A model generated the notes under the pieces. That model worked only from the letters and a program-made list of their open reading frames with translations. It ran no database searches and was not told the origin of the DNA. Made by a program: the position numbers and the translations under genes. A DNA stretch of 64,000 nt, from contig NC_079233.1 of assembly GCF_028502605.1 (NCBI RefSeq), forward strand, positions 5,456,001 through 5,520,000. The letters are read 5' to 3'. Numbering within the stretch: position 1 is the stretch's first letter; each line of letters starts with the position of its first letter. Shown here in pieces: positions 11,383 through 19,534 of the stretch. The stretch is from Trichoderma breve. Taxonomy: Eukaryota; Ascomycota; Sordariomycetes; Hypocreales; Hypocreaceae.

Positions 11383-11883
11383 TCAATCGTAATCGAGGGT
11401 GTCGAGTCCAGCTTCGACCACGTCCCAGGTACGCTTCCGTAAGTCTGGCTTGGGTTCTTGCTTCCCCCCCTTGGATTTCTTCTTCCTCTTCTTGTTCCGA
11501 GAACCGGCAGGGGCACCTGATCCATGCGGAGAGGCGATGTCTGTTTCATTTGCGGAAGCATCTCGTGGCAGCTCTGATTTAGATTGCGATTGCTTTTCTT
11601 GTTGCTTGCGGAGCTCTCTAAGTTCCGAGTGTCGGAATATGGCAATCTGCTCATCTGTAAGGGTTCTTTTCACACCATCTTCGTAGTAGCCAAGACCGTC
11701 GTCCTCCTCTTCTTCCTCCCATTCTTCGTATAAATGAGCCTCGGAGGACTCTTGAGGTGGAAGGTTTGTGAAACTTTGACCGAAATCAGCGGTGGCTTCG
11801 CTTGAAAAATGCCTCTGTTGGAATTGTAGTAATTCGTCGCTTGTTATTTGTGGTATTTTGAATGGAAGCTCGTTAATCGACAT
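11383..11883 (-). CDS. Small conserved fungal protein of unknown function (DUF3807-like)
   Basis: A single exon of 166 residues from ATG 11883. An in-frame ATG at 11895 would add four residues, but it has a poor context, while 11883 has A at -3. The central part reads DGLGYYEDGVKRTLTDEQIA followed by IFRHSEIxEL-type residues, then a Lys/Arg block (SRNKKRKKKSKGGK) that may be a nuclear localisation signal, and a Trp/Asp-rich end. The middle is very acidic (EEWEEEEEDDG). This pattern fits a small ascomycete family I recall as DUF3807; the function is unknown. The basic block suggests a nuclear or nucleolar location, by inference only. The motif conservation and length make a real gene likely. 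Confidence 0.7.
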   Translation of the reverse strand: MSINELPFKIPQITSDELLQFQQRHFSSEATADFGQSFTNLPPQESSEAHLYEEWEEEEEDDGLGYYEDGVKRTLTDEQIAIFRHSELRELRKQQEKQSQSKSELPRDASANETDIASPHGSGAPAGSRNKKRKKKSKGGKQEPKPDLRKRTWDVVEAGLDTLDYD

Positions 11884-12126
11884 CTTGACGCGCATCCATA
11901 GGTCAAAGAATGGTTTAGGCGGCCACGACTAAAACGCGGGATTGAGAAAACCACGCTGTTGCGTGGTCACGTGCTTCAGCTGGCAGCCCAACATGGTTGA
12001 TCAGGACATATTGACGAAGCAACCAAGAGCTTTTGAGCCATGCGCATACGCCAAAGGAGAAAAGTAAGAAGGAGAAGAAGAACTAGACTGAGCTAGGCCA
12101 CTTTACTCGGCTCATGCGAAGTGAGT

Positions 12127-12736
12127 CTAAGTAGATCGCAGCAAGGCCAATGCACTCTCAAATGCACGCATAACCTCATCATCTAGGTAGTAGTTATGCC
12201 ATTAGCCTGATGATGATGGAAACAAGATGATGGGAGCCTATGGATACTCACAATGCTGCTGCTTCTGAGCCATTCTTTGTTCAGAAATGTTAATGTACCG
12301 TTGTCGCGTCTGAAGCCGCTTCACCGCGCGCTTATCATCATGAGCTGATGCAGCTGAGGACCACGCTTCAAAGTACTGTATATGTATAATGGTTTTGTTT
12401 AGTATAAGTCATGTCAAACCGACAAAACAGGGCAGAGTGGCTCACCCTGAAGAGACTTTCGGCCTCTTTGAGGACTTCTCGTTCCTGTCCCTCTGCCTCC
12501 GCCAGCGCCTTCTCATACCGCGCCTCGAAATCATCCCAGTCGAATGGCTCCAATACGGCGGGGGGATTTGGTGTCGCTGTACCGTTGCGCTGTTCAGCGG
12601 GTTCAGGCGTTTTGATGCGTGTCCGGCGATGCTTCTCGACATCCAACACGGCCGTATCATCCTTACCGGCCACCTTGGTCCCATAGACTGGCAGACGGTC
12701 CTCGCCGTTAGGCGATCTCGGTGAAGGCGAAGCCAT
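12127..12736 (-). CDS. Conserved fungal hypothetical protein, three exons
   Basis: ATG 12736-12734. Exons are 12446-12736, 12252-12375 and 12127-12182. The introns of 70 and 69 nt carry GTGAGC and GTGAGT donors and CAG/TAG acceptors. The spliced product is 156 residues. The first 60 residues are polar and Pro-rich. After PFDWDDFEARYEKALAEAE the protein becomes helical and charged up to LRST at the C-terminus, with WSSAASAHDDKRAVKRLQTR in the middle. The frame stays open only when both introns are removed, which supports the model. I do not recognise a named domain. The helical second half looks like a small coiled-coil protein that may be part of a complex, which is speculation. The upstream region is shared divergently with atg14. 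Confidence 0.7.
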
Positions 12737-13770
12737 GATGGAATATGGCGATGCTTAGGCTGCGGTGGAGCTGAAGTGATGATCCTTGCACCTATGACAG
12801 CCTCTCTGGCGCGGCTGCGAAGGGGGAAGAAAGGGGGCTTGTGCTCCGTGTTGGCTGTAACTGGAAGGGAGACTGAATCAAGCGGAGCCGGTCCGGAGAG
12901 GCGCAGATGGTGTGCTGTTCACTTGAATGGACGCTTGCCAGTCGCGCGTCTTGCGAGGCCGCCACCTGTTTCGACACAAGCCTGACGCTACACGACGGGT
13001 GGCGAGAGCTGCCCTGAAGTTGAATCAGATTAAAGCCGTAGCAAACGAACAAAGGAAATCCACTGCAAAACAGAGTTGCAAAGACGGAACAGGACAGAGC
13101 AGCGATATCGCAGTGACAAGGCGCCGCTAGTTGCTGAAATAGACGTCAGCCTGGACAATTAACGTTTGGATGAACAGAACAAGTCCCGGACGGCAGAAGG
13201 CAAATGCCAGCCCAGTTGACATCAGGATGTGGAAATTCCAGGCAGCGCTAGCACTTCCAATCAACAACACCGCGGTGGAGCTGCTGTGGGTGAAGTTTAC
13301 AGGCGCCAAAGGCTCTCCAGGGCTTGTAAGCTCTGATACAGGCGGGTGCCTAGGCGGGCCAGCTGGAAGCTAGTGGAGAGCCGCCCTAGCGTTCCGGGCA
13401 TTGGACCGTCGACCTCGTTATCGCACCCCGTGATCTCATCGATCTTCGTTCTTTAAAGTACATGACACACGCAGTCATCTGTCCAAGCATCGCCCAGGAC
13501 AGGCCGTTCGCATTTTAAACCTTTTCTCTTTCATATAATCCGCTACCCTATACGTAGAGACGTTCAAACCCGACGACTTGTTCACGCATCCTGTTCCCTT
13601 TATCGCCCCTACCGTCGGCGCCTCTATCGGAGCCTCTCTCTTCAGCCATCTATCTACCTATCTGTATGCAGACATCCCACGTCTGCATCCCGCCATCTGC
13701 CTGGTACTGCATATAATCAGCGCGCCATCTCACTCTCCAACTGTAACAGGATCCGCCAACTACCTCCGAC
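12737..13770. promoter_or_regulatory. Divergent promoter region upstream of atg14 and the small coiled-coil gene
   Basis: About 1 kb between two outward-facing start codons. The atg14-proximal part (about 13500-13700) is C/T-rich with TCTTTCATATAA-like sequence near 13525, consistent with a leader and core promoter. No discrete binding sites are claimed. Confidence 0.4.
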
Positions 13771-15676
13771 ATGGAATGCGACATCTGCCACCGCCCGCAT
13801 GACGCCCAGCGCCGGCCGTTCTTGTGCGCTGTAGATGCTCGCAACAGAATCTACGAAGGCCGCATGAAGAACCTGCAGCTCATGATTGAGAACGACACGC
13901 TCAAGGCGCAGATTAACGAGCTTTTGGCTGACAACACCCGGCCAAATAAGCACTCCTTGGATGAGGTCATCTCACACAAGCAGGCCGCCGAGCAAAAGAC
14001 TGACCAGATCCTCGCCGCCGCCGAACAGCTTCGCGGTGACATCAGGGCTGCCAGGGACGAGATCCAGGCCCGGAAGGCGGCGCTTGCTCGGCGAAAGTCC
14101 GATCTAGCCTCTGTCTCGGCCGGTCTAGCAGAACGGAGGACCAAGCAGCTCAAAGACGTGGAGAAGTCGATTTCAGTGCTCAAATTCCGATGGTCTCAAA
14201 CTGCCGAGGATACGGCTTCTACTCGAACTTTCTTATGTGCGGAAGCCGTTCGGCTCTACGGTCTTAGAAGAGTCGCGAAGAAAGGCATCACGGGGCGCTA
14301 CGAATATAGTCTCGGCAGGGTTCCCATTGTGGACCTTACTAGTATGGACTGTGAGTCTTCCCCATGTTTCCTTTTATTTCCCATGCTTTTATCTACTTCT
14401 CTGTTCTTGTCCATCTATATAGAAGAGTATAAGGAAATAAGAGAGATATATACTCAGAAGTCAGAAAAGTCAGAAGACGAGAAAAATTACATGAGAGGAA
14501 ACTGATGAGAAGAAGAATGAGAAAAAATTACAGGAGAAGAAAGAGAAGAGAGAGGATAAATGACAGGACAGGAGAAGATAAGAGAGAGAGAATAAATGAC
14601 AGGAGAAGAAAAATGAGAAAAAAAAATTACAGGAGAAGAAAAAGATGAGAGAAGATAAATGACAGGAGAAGAAAGAGAAGAGAGAAGAAGATAAGTGACA
14701 GGAGAAGAAAGAGAAGAGAGAGAAAATGACAGGACAGAAAAAGAGAAGAAAAAGAAAAAAATTACAGGACAGGAAAAAGGACAAGAACAGAAGAAGAAGA
14801 AAAACCCGCCCCAGGAAACCTGCTAACTCCTTCACAGCCCTTTCGCTCGAGGTTATCTCAACCTCTCTCTCCCACGTCGCCCACATCCTCATGCTGGTCT
14901 CCCATTACCTTTCCATCCGCCTCCCTGCCGAGATCACCCTCCCTCACCGCGATTACCCTCGACCAACCATGTTCACCATCCAAAACTCATATCGCCATGG
15001 CGATAGTATTTCCTTCCCCGGCAGTCTCGTGACTACTCCCCTCTCTGATACCCCCTTTGCCAACTCCCACATCCCTCGTCCTCGCCCTCTCTTCGTGGAT
15101 AAACCACTACCACAGCTCTCCAAGGAAGACCCCGCAAACTATTCCCTATTCCTCGAAGGCGCCACGTTGCTGGCTTATGATGTAGCCTGGCTTTGCTGTT
15201 CGCAAGGCGTGTCCGTTGGTGATAGGACTTCGTTTGAGGATATTTGCAACATGGGCCGGAACTTGTATAACCTTTTGATGAACAACCAATATTCAGGCGT
15301 CAACAACTTTTCTCCAGGAACGAATGACCATATTAGAGGCCAGAATGCCGACGAAAAGCGGACTTGGATTGGCCGTTTTGCTCATGGCACGACCTTCTAC
15401 TCCCTGACCAATGACGAAGGAACCGAATTCATCAAGTCCTTCAAGCTCCCCAACCCCTTGAAACTCGCCGATAAGCTGAAGAAGAAGCTTCTCGGAGACG
15501 CGCCCGCGCCTGATTGGGAGGTCCTTGGCGATGACGAATGGAAGGACGAAGGCTTGGCTGGGAACGGGGCGTTTGATCCAAAGGCGTTGGGAAACAAGAA
15601 TGGCAGTCTTGCTGATGTGAAAGACTCGCCTCGGACTAGCAACTCGAATGGGTGGATGAAAGTGAAGAGCAGATGA
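13771..15676 (+). CDS. atg14: Atg14/Barkor-like subunit of autophagy PI3-kinase complex I
   Basis: Exon 1 is 13771-14350 and exon 2 is 14838-15676, giving 472 residues. The intron (14351-14837) is 487 nt, far longer than any other here. It has a GTGAGT donor, a TGCTAAC branch site and a TTCACAG acceptor. The N-terminus has the CxxC signature ECDICHRPHD plus a later Cys (PFLC). A long coiled coil follows (about residues 30-155), used in this family to bind Atg6. The second exon holds the conserved RLPAEITLPHRDYPRPTMF segment and the tract NMGRNLYNLLMNNQ typical of the UVRAG/Atg14 family. Family role: Atg14 directs the Vps34-Vps15-Atg6 complex to the phagophore. The alternative is the complex II subunit Vps38/UVRAG, but the N-terminal Cys signature favours Atg14. 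The last 50 residues are polar. Confidence 0.85.
14480..14815 (+). repeat. Purine-only degenerate tandem repeats inside the atg14 intron
   Basis: The intron is filled with variants of a unit of about 25-45 nt built from GACAGGAGAAGAA and AGAGAAGAGAG. The stretch is almost free of T and C on the plus strand. The unit recurs at least seven times with length variation, typical of slippage or unequal-exchange growth. Confidence 0.85.
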
Positions 15677-15794
15677 TAGACTCTAGACCAGTGTGAAATG
15701 AATGACTTTTTCCACTCAAGTTCCTTGCCTGGCTGTGATTCTTCGTGTTGGCTTTGCCACCTTTTTTTTTTTTTTTTGGTAGCGTGCTGATTGC

Positions 15795-16034
15795 TGAACA
15801 TTTTATGTTCAACTTTTTTTGCTTTTCGTTTTTGTACTCGATCTGCCTTCTTTTGGCAGAAAGGCAGTTGGACATTTTATGTCCAACGTCTTATTTCCTT
15901 TGTTTTTCGTCATCTCATTGCGGTCATTCGGAGGCTGGGTAACTGAACATTTTATGTTCAGTTTCTTCTTTTTTCTTTCGTCGTCTTTGTGCTGCTTTGT
16001 TTCGGTGAGAAATAATTGAACATTTTATGTTCAA
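15795..16034 (+). repeat. Array of four near-identical hairpins spaced about 74 bases
   Basis: The palindrome TGAACATTTTATGTTCA occurs at 15795-15811, 15944-15960 and 16017-16033. A variant, TGGACATTTTATGTCCA, occurs at 15869-15885. Centres lie 73-75 bases apart. Each stem is extended by further pairs unique to its copy (up to 10 bp at 15941-15963). The variant copy differs on both arms so that pairing is kept. Spacers are T-rich with TTTCGT and TTTGG-like words. Confidence 0.95.
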
Positions 16035-16388
16035 CCTTGTTTTGTGTCGTGTGGCGTGTGGTGTGTGCGTGGATGAATGTATGTTTGTATTCGTGTATTC
16101 GCGATTGTGTTCGCTTCCTTTGCGATTCTTTGTCGGTGTTCTTTGGCAATTGTGATCGGTATTGGTCAATTGCTAGGCTGTATCCGAATGAAGATATTGT
16201 ATTTTGTCTTCATGATTCGGCAGCGAGAGAGATGATGAATAGTCTTATCAAGACAGGCCAGACTCAATCGATAGAGTATGTGATTTGGTTGGTTGGTCCT
16301 GTTTCTCTCTTTGGTTCAAATGAGCGAGCTTGGTTTGTTTGTGGTTGCCATAGCTCGTCGTCTTTGGTTTGTCCATGGGGGTTGGTCA

Positions 16389-16850
16389 TAGCCTGCTCCC
16401 AATTCGCGAGATTCTTTCTCCCGTTTGGGGCCAGTCCAATGTGAAATTATCACAAAGGAGGGCAGCTAGACACTTGTTTGTCATGACCTGCTCCCAATTC
16501 GTGAGATTTTCCTCTCTCCCGTTTGGGGCCAATCCAGTGTGAAGATTTCACAAAGGAGGGAAGCCAGACAAAATTTTCCCAGGCAATGTGTTTCTCGGAT
16601 GATGACTCGTTCAAAAGGTTGTAGGAGTGCCAGCAAACCTGCTCCCAATTCGCGAGATTCTTTTCCCTCACGTTTGGGGCCAGTCCTTTCGGAGAGCGGG
16701 CTGTGGCGTTTGCTCCAGAATATTTGTGATTCTTAAAGTATAAAGTTCCTTGATCGGTGAAATCATCCAAGAGGAGGCAGCCATGACTCGTTACCAATTC
16801 GAGGGATTCTTTTATCCTCCCGTTTGGTGCCAATCCTTGCGGAGGGCAGT
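16389..16850 (+). repeat. Four dispersed copies of a 45-base element
   Basis: The element reads CTGCTCCCAATTCGCGAGA, then a T/C stretch, then CCCGTTTGGGGCCAGTCC. Copies begin at 16392, 16487 and 16638, and a diverged one near 16787. Spacings are about 95, 151 and 149 bases. The first two are followed by a small hairpin TGTGA(A)...(T)TCACA at 16440-16454 and 16538-16552, then by AAAGGAGG. Confidence 0.9.
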
Positions 16851-16872
16851 CACGACTGATTTGTCCAAGTCG

Positions 16873-16897
16873 CAAGGCAAAAAAAATGGTTGCCTTG
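16873..16897 (+). repeat. Hairpin, 8-bp stem
   Basis: CAAGGCAA at 16873-16880 pairs perfectly with TTGCCTTG at 16890-16897 across a 9-base A-rich loop. Confidence 0.85.
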
Positions 16898-17092
16898 GAT
16901 TGGTTGGTTCCCAGCGTAATGATTGGTTCAGCTGGAGGTGGCAGACATCAGACCAGAATGAAGTAAGTCTGTTCAACTCAATGGTAACTCAGTGAACTTT
17001 GGTTGGAAAGTTGAATCATGTTTTGAGTTGTGTCCATTGAGGATCAGTCCTGTTATGAGGTCGATGTCCGCCACCGTGTCAAAAATCACCCA

Positions 17093-17143
17093 AGAGATTA
17101 GATGGCGCTCATGATATAGAGGTGTATGTCGTCTCTAATCTCT
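17093..17143 (+). repeat. Inverted repeat, 10-bp perfect arms
   Basis: AGAGATTAGA (17093-17102) pairs with TCTAATCTCT (17134-17143), with a 31-base loop. Confidence 0.85.
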
Positions 17144-17161
17144 AGTATTAAAAAAAAAAAT

Positions 17162-17203
17162 CTTGCCGAGATATGAAAAGAGAGTGATTTTATCTCTAGC
17201 AAG
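17162..17203 (+). repeat. Hairpin with an internal bulge
   Basis: CTTGC and GAGATA on the 5' side pair with TATCTC and GCAAG on the 3' side, with a small asymmetric internal loop. Confidence 0.75.
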
Positions 17204-17249
17204 TCCCCGTTATGTGTGTCGTATCGTGATATGTGATTCGGCACAGAGC

Positions 17250-17314
17250 TGAGAATCATCGTGCAGATGAATGTGATTGAAGTCAGATGATTGCGTGATA
17301 TCTGATGATTCTCA
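17250..17314 (+). repeat. Inverted repeat, 11-bp perfect arms
   Basis: TGAGAATCATC (17250-17260) pairs with GATGATTCTCA (17304-17314). A second smaller pairing, TCAGAT with ATCTGA, lies inside the loop. Confidence 0.85.
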
Positions 17315-17318
17315 GTGT

Positions 17319-17377
17319 TTGGGAGGGTCAGATGCGAAATAGCCATTCGTTGTTGATATAACTTCTGACCCTCCCAA
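17319..17377 (+). repeat. Inverted repeat, 14-bp perfect arms
   Basis: TTGGGAGGGTCAGA (17319-17332) pairs with TCTGACCCTCCCAA (17364-17377). This is the longest perfect stem of the region, with a 31-base loop. Confidence 0.9.
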
Positions 17378-17650
17378 GTTCCCCATTGATAATATGTATG
17401 ATTGTAGGAGGATCAGGCCATGAAAATAATGGATGGGCCCGATCTCTCCTCGTTCGATTCGCACGGTTTTCCTCGATAAAGTTGTATGAAAGTGTCTCCG
17501 GTTTTGTTTGTCAAATGGTAGAAAGGTAATCGGATCGTGATACTCTCTGACAAGCACGTGCGAATGCGAATGTTTTCCCCAATTTTGTGCGTCAAGGGCG
17601 AGAGAGCGATATTTGGTTTGGCCCTCGACACACTAGACAGGAATCTTGCA

Positions 17651-17720
17651 AGGCTTGGGTGATGTAAGTGAAGCCTGATGATAGTGATAAATGTTTGCGT
17701 TTATCCCCTGTCACTATCAT
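17651..17720 (+). repeat. Two adjacent hairpins
   Basis: AGGCTT (17651-17656) pairs with AAGCCT (17671-17676). Immediately after it, ATGATAGTGA (17678-17687) pairs with TCACTATCAT (17711-17720), and inner GATAAA pairs with TTTATC. Confidence 0.85.
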
Positions 17721-17764
17721 GCGCAAATTCCATGTCTCATTCTCGAAAGCAAGATCGTCGTCGG

Positions 17765-17806
17765 ATCACAACTGCGAGCCTTGCGGTTTTGCAGTCGCCA
17801 TGTGAT
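17765..17806 (+). repeat. Hairpin with two-part stem
   Basis: ATCACA and ACTGC (17765-17775) pair with GCAGT (17791-17795) and TGTGAT (17801-17806), separated by a bulge on the 3' side. Confidence 0.8.
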
Positions 17807-17872
17807 TTGGTTGGTCTAGTCTGGTCTGGTCTGGTTTGAAGAAGTACTGAAAAAGTACTGAAGAAGTATGAT

Positions 17873-18027
17873 GTATGAAGAAGAAGTACTTCATACGAAG
17901 CTGTGATTTTTTGTTTGTGTGTGTGAATTGGAGAAAACCTCCAATGAAAGAAGCATCCCATGTGGGATGGCAGTCCGTGTCATGAAGTGTTTCGCTCGAA
18001 GTCGCGGATCGTTTGCCGAAACACTTC
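17873..18027 (+). repeat. Run of four consecutive hairpins
   Basis: GTATGAAG pairs with CTTCATAC (17873-17896). TTGGAG pairs with CTCCAA (17928-17944). CATCCCA pairs with TGGGATG (17954-17969). GAAGTGTTTCG pairs with CGAAACACTTC (17984-18027). All stems are perfect. Confidence 0.9.
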
Positions 18028-18047
18028 GGAAGTGGTAGTTTGTTTGT

Positions 18048-18242
18048 TTGTAGAATTACTCCATATGAAGTGGTATTGTGGTTGTGGAAAGAGTCTTCAT
18101 GAAGAATCGCCAAAATACCCCATATGTAGAGTAATGTAGTTGTAGAAATGCTCCTTGCGAAGGAGCGGTTTGTTTTGTGTGAAAGTGCTCCATGTGAAGA
18201 AGCAGGTTGTGTGAAATAGCTGCCTTGTTCAAGGCGGCAGCT
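18048..18242 (+). repeat. Five degenerate repeat units, each a GTGTGAAA-like lead plus hairpin
   Basis: Units start at about 18048, 18082, 18140, 18176 and 18208. Each opens with TTGTRGAA or TGTGTGAAA and then carries a small inverted repeat. The clearest are TCTTCATGAAGA (18094-18105), GCTCCTTGCGAAGGAGC (18150-18166) and the GC-rich stem at 18218-18242 (AGCTGCC...GGCAGCT). Hairpin sequence differs between units while the lead is kept. Confidence 0.8.
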
Positions 18243-18320
18243 TTCGAAAATGCGTGTAATCAAACGGTGACCAAACCGTAACCAAACCAATAATCCTACT
18301 AAATCTTGCCCTCAAGAGTG

Positions 18321-18381
18321 TTCATGTCCCTGTCATCAACGTGATATGAATTGAAGAGTTGCGGATGGACAGAGACATGAA
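18321..18381 (+). repeat. Inverted repeat, 13 of 14 paired
   Basis: TTCATGTCCCTGTC (18321-18334) pairs with GACAGAGACATGAA (18368-18381) with one mismatch. Confidence 0.8.
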
Positions 18382-18536
18382 TGCGAACAGGAAAGCAAAG
18401 GGTCAGCTGAAGTTGAATTGACGAAGTAAGATGTATCAGAAAGTAAGGTAGCTGATGCTGGCTTCTGCTTCTGCTTCGCTTTCCCGATCGCGGTGCTGAC
18501 TGAATGTTCGTCGAAAGCACATCGTAGAATGAAAAT

Positions 18537-18554
18537 TGTCGACGTGCTTCGACA
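18537..18554 (+). repeat. Small hairpin, 6-bp stem
   Basis: TGTCGA (18537-18542) pairs with TCGACA (18549-18554). Confidence 0.7.
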
Positions 18555-18686
18555 TCATTACAAAGTGAAATGCAAGCGAATAAGTAATTCGGATTGTCTT
18601 CGCTCGCGATTCCAGATTGTAATGATCCCCGAATTTCGTCCTAGATATCGAATGGTGTGTAAACTGATGTCGACATCTTTGGACGT

Positions 18687-18768
18687 CTTGGGAAAGACTG
18701 CGGTGATAGACGACTGGATATAAAGAAGATCATCTGTGCCGACTGTGATTGGTTGCGTCTTTCCCAAG
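18687..18768 (+). repeat. Inverted repeat, 12-bp perfect arms
   Basis: CTTGGGAAAGAC (18687-18698) pairs with GTCTTTCCCAAG (18757-18768) across a 58-base loop. It is the last clear hairpin before the A/G-rich flank. Confidence 0.85.
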
Positions 18769-19534
18769 AAGTGGCGAGCCCCTTTCCGTCTGGTTTGACT
18801 GAGCAATGAATTCGATGACAAAGGTGAGCAAAGCCAAGAATGCTGCATAGGTATATGTCATGTCGCTCGTTGCTCGTCAAGAAGAAAGAATAAGGTCCCA
18901 ACGGAAACAAGTGCTCGAAAGAAGGGGCTCTGGTTACATATCATCAATATGGACGAAACGTTTCCAACAAAAACCACAAGCAAAGAAAGGGATATATGAG
19001 TGTGCGTGTTTTTGTTGAATCGCTTGTCCAAAAATAGCAATTAAAGCTCTCGGTGATGGTCGTAAAAGAAAGTGCCAAAACATATCCTCACAATATGTGT
19101 AGATTGACAGAGGGCGAATGAAGCAAATTGGTCGGCGAAATATGAATCAAGAGTATTCGCGTCCAAGTCTCTGACAGAAGACATTTTGCTCGGTGCCCAA
19201 AAACCATCTGAATCCCTCAAGAGAGCCAAGCTCAGCTGCTTTTCCCGGTTGTTTTCCAATATGATTGTCTCGTGTGTGTCAAGAAGAAGAAGAAAGTTCG
19301 ACACGGTTACGCTCAGCTCCAAAAGTAAAAAGAGGAGTGCTTCGACCTGCGCAGACAAGATTCTCAAAACTTTGAAACAAAAGAAAGAAGTCGGAGTCCA
19401 AAGCCGGAAAACAAGAAAAGAAAAGAAGAAAAAAGCAGTCGTCGAGCTCGAAATTGCTGTCCATCGTAGTATCATCGAATATTAAAAATTAAGAATTAAT
19501 ATTAAAAATTAGTCGGAAAGAATGAGCCCCATGC

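Larger units (their letters stand above)
15677..19534. other. 3.9-kb gene-free convergent region rich in hairpins, possible structured noncoding RNA locus
   Basis: Both flanking genes (atg14 and the membrane-protein gene) point into this zone. No frame here has domain content or splice-consistent coding. Open frames such as 17766-18290 (-) read as low-complexity and are cut by the hairpins. The plus strand from 15700 to 18250 is strongly G+T-rich and C-poor; beyond about 18800 it becomes A/G-rich. A T16 run lies at 15762-15777. Between 15795 and 18768 there are at least seventeen inverted repeats, listed as separate features. I infer a transcribed structured region, either an unusually long 3' UTR of atg14 or an independent noncoding RNA. 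Transcription itself cannot be seen from sequence. Confidence 0.5.

Noticed and set aside
17766..18290. 174-codon minus-strand open frame in the hairpin field
   Set aside because: No domain, unusual composition, and it is built from the inverted-repeat units; structure explains the sequence better than coding.
15677..19534. CRISPR array or bacterial-type terminators as explanation for the hairpins
   Set aside because: Flanking genes are nuclear fungal genes with introns; spacers are not uniform and hairpins differ in sequence, so neither applies.
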